This document shows positions 57,747-60,219 of a stretch of 60,219 nt of DNA, in pieces. Under the pieces are notes generated by a model. The model saw only the letters and a list, made by a program, of their open reading frames with translations. It was not told the DNA's origin and made no database searches. The translations under genes were made by a program, and so were the position numbers. Every line of letters begins with the position of its first letter. Position 1 is the stretch's first letter. This DNA is from JAYTJL01 sp964400155 (lineage in GTDB: Bacteria; Patescibacteriota; Saccharimonadia; Saccharimonadales; UBA10212): positions 1-60,219 of the forward strand of contig CAYNSQ010000004.1 in NCBI GenBank assembly GCA_964400155.1. The letters run 5' to 3'.

Positions 57747-58543
57747 ACTTCGTCGTTTCTTTCTCTATGATAATTATAAGCATTATTCACAATCTCTGAA
57801 AATTGTGAATAATTTAGGCTGGCACCACCTACTAAAAACCCATCAACGCCTTCAACGTCAAGAAAAGGTCTAACTAATTCCGGGGTTGTACTACCTCCGT
57901 ACAATATACGTACACTCTTGGCCGCCTTAGGCCCAAAAACATCACTAACATAGCTTCGAATATAAGCTATTATTTCTGCTATATGCTGTGGTAGCGGTAC
58001 TTCATGAGACACAAAATCTTTGCCATTTGAAATAGCCCAGACCGGTTCATAAGCAATTACTAGATTTCTAACCTCAGCTGCAGTCAAATTATTTAAAGCT
58101 GTCATCAATTGGTCATGTAACACCTGTTTGGTTTCACCTGATGTTCTTTCGTGCATGGTTTCACCGACACAAAGGATTGGCGTTATTTCGTTACGAACCG
58201 CTGCCGCAACTTTATCACGAATCATATCTAAGTCTTCACCAAAGATATGCCGACGTTCGGAATGACCAACTATAGCGTAGTGGACCAAGTCTCTCAGCAT
58301 TGTAAAACTAACTTCTCCGGTAAATGCACCTTCATCCACGCTATAGGCATTTTGTGCAGCTAGACGAAATTTACGCCTGTCTATTTGAACACTCATCGGC
58401 TGCAACGTCAGCATACTTGGTGCCAGAACAACTTCAATATCTCGATACAATTTAATCCGTTCTTGCAAACGGTGCACCAACAAAGACGCTTGGCTGGCGT
58501 TCAAATGCATCTTCCAGTTGCCGACAATCAGTATTTTTCTCAT
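57743..58543 (-). CDS. tpiA: triosephosphate isomerase
   Basis: 266 residues. Catalytic Lys11 in GNWKM, His in VGHSERR, Glu in AYEPVWAIS, phosphate loop VRILYGGSTTPE. Interconverts dihydroxyacetone phosphate and glyceraldehyde 3-phosphate. With pgk directly upstream it belongs to the lower glycolytic set. GGTGG stands four bases before the ATG. An extended -10 (58576-58568) lies upstream. Confidence 0.96.
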   Translation of the reverse strand: MRKILIVGNWKMHLNASQASLLVHRLQERIKLYRDIEVVLAPSMLTLQPMSVQIDRRKFRLAAQNAYSVDEGAFTGEVSFTMLRDLVHYAIVGHSERRHIFGEDLDMIRDKVAAAVRNEITPILCVGETMHERTSGETKQVLHDQLMTALNNLTAAEVRNLVIAYEPVWAISNGKDFVSHEVPLPQHIAEIIAYIRSYVSDVFGPKAAKSVRILYGGSTTPELVRPFLDVEGVDGFLVGGASLNYSQFSEIVNNAYNYHRERNDEV

Positions 58544-58567
58544 TTACCACCCATAATTCTTACCCTT

Positions 58568-58576
58568 ATTGTATCA
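58568..58576 (-). promoter_or_regulatory. extended -10 promoter of tpiA
   Basis: Minus-strand TGATACAAT, 24 bases before the ATG. No good -35. Confidence 0.4.
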
Positions 58577-58697
58577 AATTAACCGTCTCCTAAAAGATCA
58601 AAATGTATCAACTGGAGCAACTTGATCAGCGTGGTCAATGAATGAAGCATATATTTAACAATTCAATGCATTAATTCCATTAAGTGTTCATTGTATT

Positions 58698-58724
58698 TTG
58701 AACCCGTTGAACTCGTTGAACATT
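58698..58724. repeat. 9-base tandem repeat TTGAACnnn
   Basis: TTGAACCCG, TTGAACTCG, TTGAACATT in the 189-base pgk-tpiA gap, just behind the pgk stop. Related in wording to the TTGAACA heptamers elsewhere but with a 9-base period. Confidence 0.7.
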
Positions 58725-58732
58725 CTTTCTGC

Positions 58733-60037
58733 TTATGCAGAAAGTAAGGATTCAACACCGGATAATTTTTTGCCGGCCATTAGTTCCAAACTGGCTCCGC
58801 CACCGGTGGAAACATGGTTGAAATGTTCAACCAGACCATTCTCTTCGACGTAGCCGACAGTATCACCGCCACCAACAACAGAAAAAGGTTTGTTTGCATG
58901 TTTGTTACTTTTGCCTATTATTGCATCGACAATTGTCCTGGTGCCGTTAGAAAATGGCGGTTGAGCGCCGGCAATGCCTTTGGCCTCGGTTACACCACAG
59001 GTTCCGTTCCAAATGACTGTCCGACTCATTCCTACGGCGCCGGCAATTCGTGCCGCGCTCATTGGCCCAATGTCTAGCACTAGTTCGTCTGCTAGCACAT
59101 TGTGCGTGGTGTAACTTGGTAATTTAGGATAACTTTCTACGTCAGAGATAAAATGTCCTTCAAAATCAACTATTCTAGTTTTTTTCTTGCCTGAGATATC
59201 AGTCGATACAACAGCGTCGACCGGAACAATAAATTGGAATGATTTTTTTCTTTCTAATTCGCGAGCTTCATGAAGAATATCTCTAACTGTTGCAATTTCA
59301 TCATTATCTACCAGGCTTTTACCTATTCGGTCTCCTTCTACCAGTAAAAAGTCATTGGCCATAGCACCAACTACCGCCAGACAATCAGCTTTATGCATAA
59401 ATTGCCTCAGCAAATCGACTTTATCGGATATCTTAGCACCACCAATTATTGCCGTTAAAGGCCGCTTGGGGTCTGATATGGCCGTATTTATTGTGTCCAC
59501 CTCTTTCTCTACTAAGAACCCTGCAACTGATGGTAGCAATTTAGTAACAGCATGTGTGCTCGCATGAGCTCGGTGTACCACTCCAAAACCATCTTGCACA
59601 AATACTTCTGCGTGAGTGTCTTTGACTAGTGCTTTTGCAAATTCTTTGTCATTTGCTTCTTCTTCGGGATGAAACCGTAAATTTTCAAGCAACAATATCT
59701 GGCCGGGTTTGAGAGTTTTGCAAGCTTTGGCAACATCAGCTCCAACACAGTCATCAACAAATTGCACCGGTTTGTCTAGTAATTTAGCTAGTCTGTCAGC
59801 TACAGGCTTTAAACTAAATTCCGGATTTGGTTTGCCGTCTGGTCGCCCCAGGTGAGCCAAAATAACAATACTTGACTGGTATTGTTCCCAGATATAGTTA
59901 ATGGTTGGTAAAGATTGTTTTAATCGGTAATCATCTGTTATTTTACCGTTCTTCATAGGCACGTTAAAGTCTGCCCGCAACAGCACTCGCTTGCCCTTCA
60001 AGTCTATGTCTTTAATTGTTTTTTTGTTAAATGCCAA
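58733..60037 (-). CDS. pgk: phosphoglycerate kinase
   Basis: 434 residues, slightly longer than usual (about 390-400). RADFNVPMKNGKITDDYRL, the substrate loop AHLGRPDGK, GGAKISDKVDLL, and the nucleotide loop FSVVGGGDTVGYVEE with HVSTGGGASLELM at the end. It makes ATP from 1,3-bisphosphoglycerate. The start is TTG at 60037 with GGTGG eight bases upstream; an ATG 13 bases further up is out of frame. Confidence 0.96.
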   Translation of the reverse strand: MAFNKKTIKDIDLKGKRVLLRADFNVPMKNGKITDDYRLKQSLPTINYIWEQYQSSIVILAHLGRPDGKPNPEFSLKPVADRLAKLLDKPVQFVDDCVGADVAKACKTLKPGQILLLENLRFHPEEEANDKEFAKALVKDTHAEVFVQDGFGVVHRAHASTHAVTKLLPSVAGFLVEKEVDTINTAISDPKRPLTAIIGGAKISDKVDLLRQFMHKADCLAVVGAMANDFLLVEGDRIGKSLVDNDEIATVRDILHEARELERKKSFQFIVPVDAVVSTDISGKKKTRIVDFEGHFISDVESYPKLPSYTTHNVLADELVLDIGPMSAARIAGAVGMSRTVIWNGTCGVTEAKGIAGAQPPFSNGTRTIVDAIIGKSNKHANKPFSVVGGGDTVGYVEENGLVEHFNHVSTGGGASLELMAGKKLSGVESLLSA

Positions 60038-60123
60038 TTTTGCCCACCATATTAATCTCCATAAAGTATCTCAAAAACTTCCAACCATTACCAGAAAGTC
60101 TTTTAACAGATGTGAAACGGTGT

Positions 60124-60129
60124 TATAAT
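60124..60129 (+). promoter_or_regulatory. -10 box of tRNA-Glu
   Basis: TATAAT 24 bases before the tRNA 5' end. The possible -35 (TTTTAA, 17 bases upstream) is weak. Confidence 0.55.
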
Positions 60130-60153
60130 ATCTTGTAATTAAAGAATGATGCT

Positions 60154-60219
60154 GGTCTCATCGTCTAACGGTTAGGACACCAGGTTTTCATCCTGGCAAT
60201 AGGGGTTCGATTCCCCTTG
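60154..60219 (+). tRNA. tRNA-Glu (TTC), 3' end cut off by window end
   Basis: Starts GGTCTCA, D-arm around CGGTTAGGAC, anticodon stem CCAGG/CCTGG with loop TTTTCAT, anticodon TTC (Glu). The T-arm AGGGG/CCCCT is complete, and the sequence stops after TG of the acceptor. Confidence 0.93.

Noticed and set aside
1..60219. Recoded UGA as in Gracilibacteria/Absconditabacteria
   Set aside because: UGA is used as a normal stop (for example at 47621-47623), and genes read through without in-frame UGA.

Overview
The window looks like a piece of a Patescibacteria (CPR) chromosome, most likely Candidatus Saccharibacteria (TM7). This is inference from gene content and layout, not a database match. Supporting signs are an AT-rich, tightly packed genome, many stop/start overlaps, standard stop codons including UGA (so not a UGA-recoding CPR lineage), a short AlaRS, a Gram-positive-type envelope set (MltG, LysM-CHAP hydrolase, G5/Rpf-like muralidase, DUF916-like protein) and no biosynthetic operons.

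Layout. 0-1 kb: tRNA-Phe (cut by the window edge) and tRNA-Gly on the minus strand, a small membrane protein, then tRNA-Cys and tRNA-Leu on the plus strand. 1.1-6.1 kb: orphan peptide-binding protein, secG, a holin-like membrane protein, uvrC, trhO. 6.2-10.8 kb: an ABC exporter, then LysM-CHAP hydrolase, mltG, ruvX. 10.8-17.4 kb: a baseplate-J-like membrane protein, an FtsA/PilM-like ATPase, alaS, a Pro/Ala-rich miniprotein, mnmA. 17.4-26.2 kb: a block of exported proteins with one DUF916-like (WxL-interacting type) protein, a PKD-like protein and five beta-rich proteins, three of them close paralogues. 27.3-33.3 kb: an F1-ATPase operon (epsilon, beta, gamma, alpha, delta, b-like) led by an exported protein ending in a subunit-c-like hairpin; subunits a and c are not beside it. 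33.3-36.7 kb: cysteine desulfurase, tatD and a metG split by a frameshift at an A7 run. 37.0-37.4 kb: a GC-rich cassette between strong hairpins. 37.6-43.5 kb: two little-known proteins, a DEAD-box helicase, typA, a Nudix protein. 43.6-48.6 kb: tmRNA, a GIY-YIG protein and the tail of another, then a plus-strand redox group (ferric-reductase-like protein, cytochrome-b5-like protein) facing a MarR regulator. 48.6-60 kb: exported proteins, rsmA, a G5/Rpf-like muralidase, pcrA/uvrD, a large beta-helix adhesin, tpiA, pgk, and tRNA-Glu at the right edge.

How the genes work together. The largest theme is the cell envelope: export (SecG), peptidoglycan cutting (MltG, LysM-CHAP, Rpf-like) and many anchored or secreted beta-rich proteins, as expected for a bacterium living on the surface of a host cell. 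A second theme is translation and tRNA modification (AlaRS, MetRS, MnmA with cysteine desulfurase as sulfur donor, TrhO, RsmA, TypA, tmRNA). A third is energy: TpiA and Pgk from glycolysis, an unusual F1 complex, and a small membrane redox chain.

Repeats. Several intergenic regions, and two genes, carry tandem heptanucleotide arrays. A separate 20-bp palindrome (arms ATACTT and AAGTAT) occurs four times. Extended -10 promoters of the form TGCTATAAT recur, several so close to the start codon that the mRNA would be nearly leaderless.
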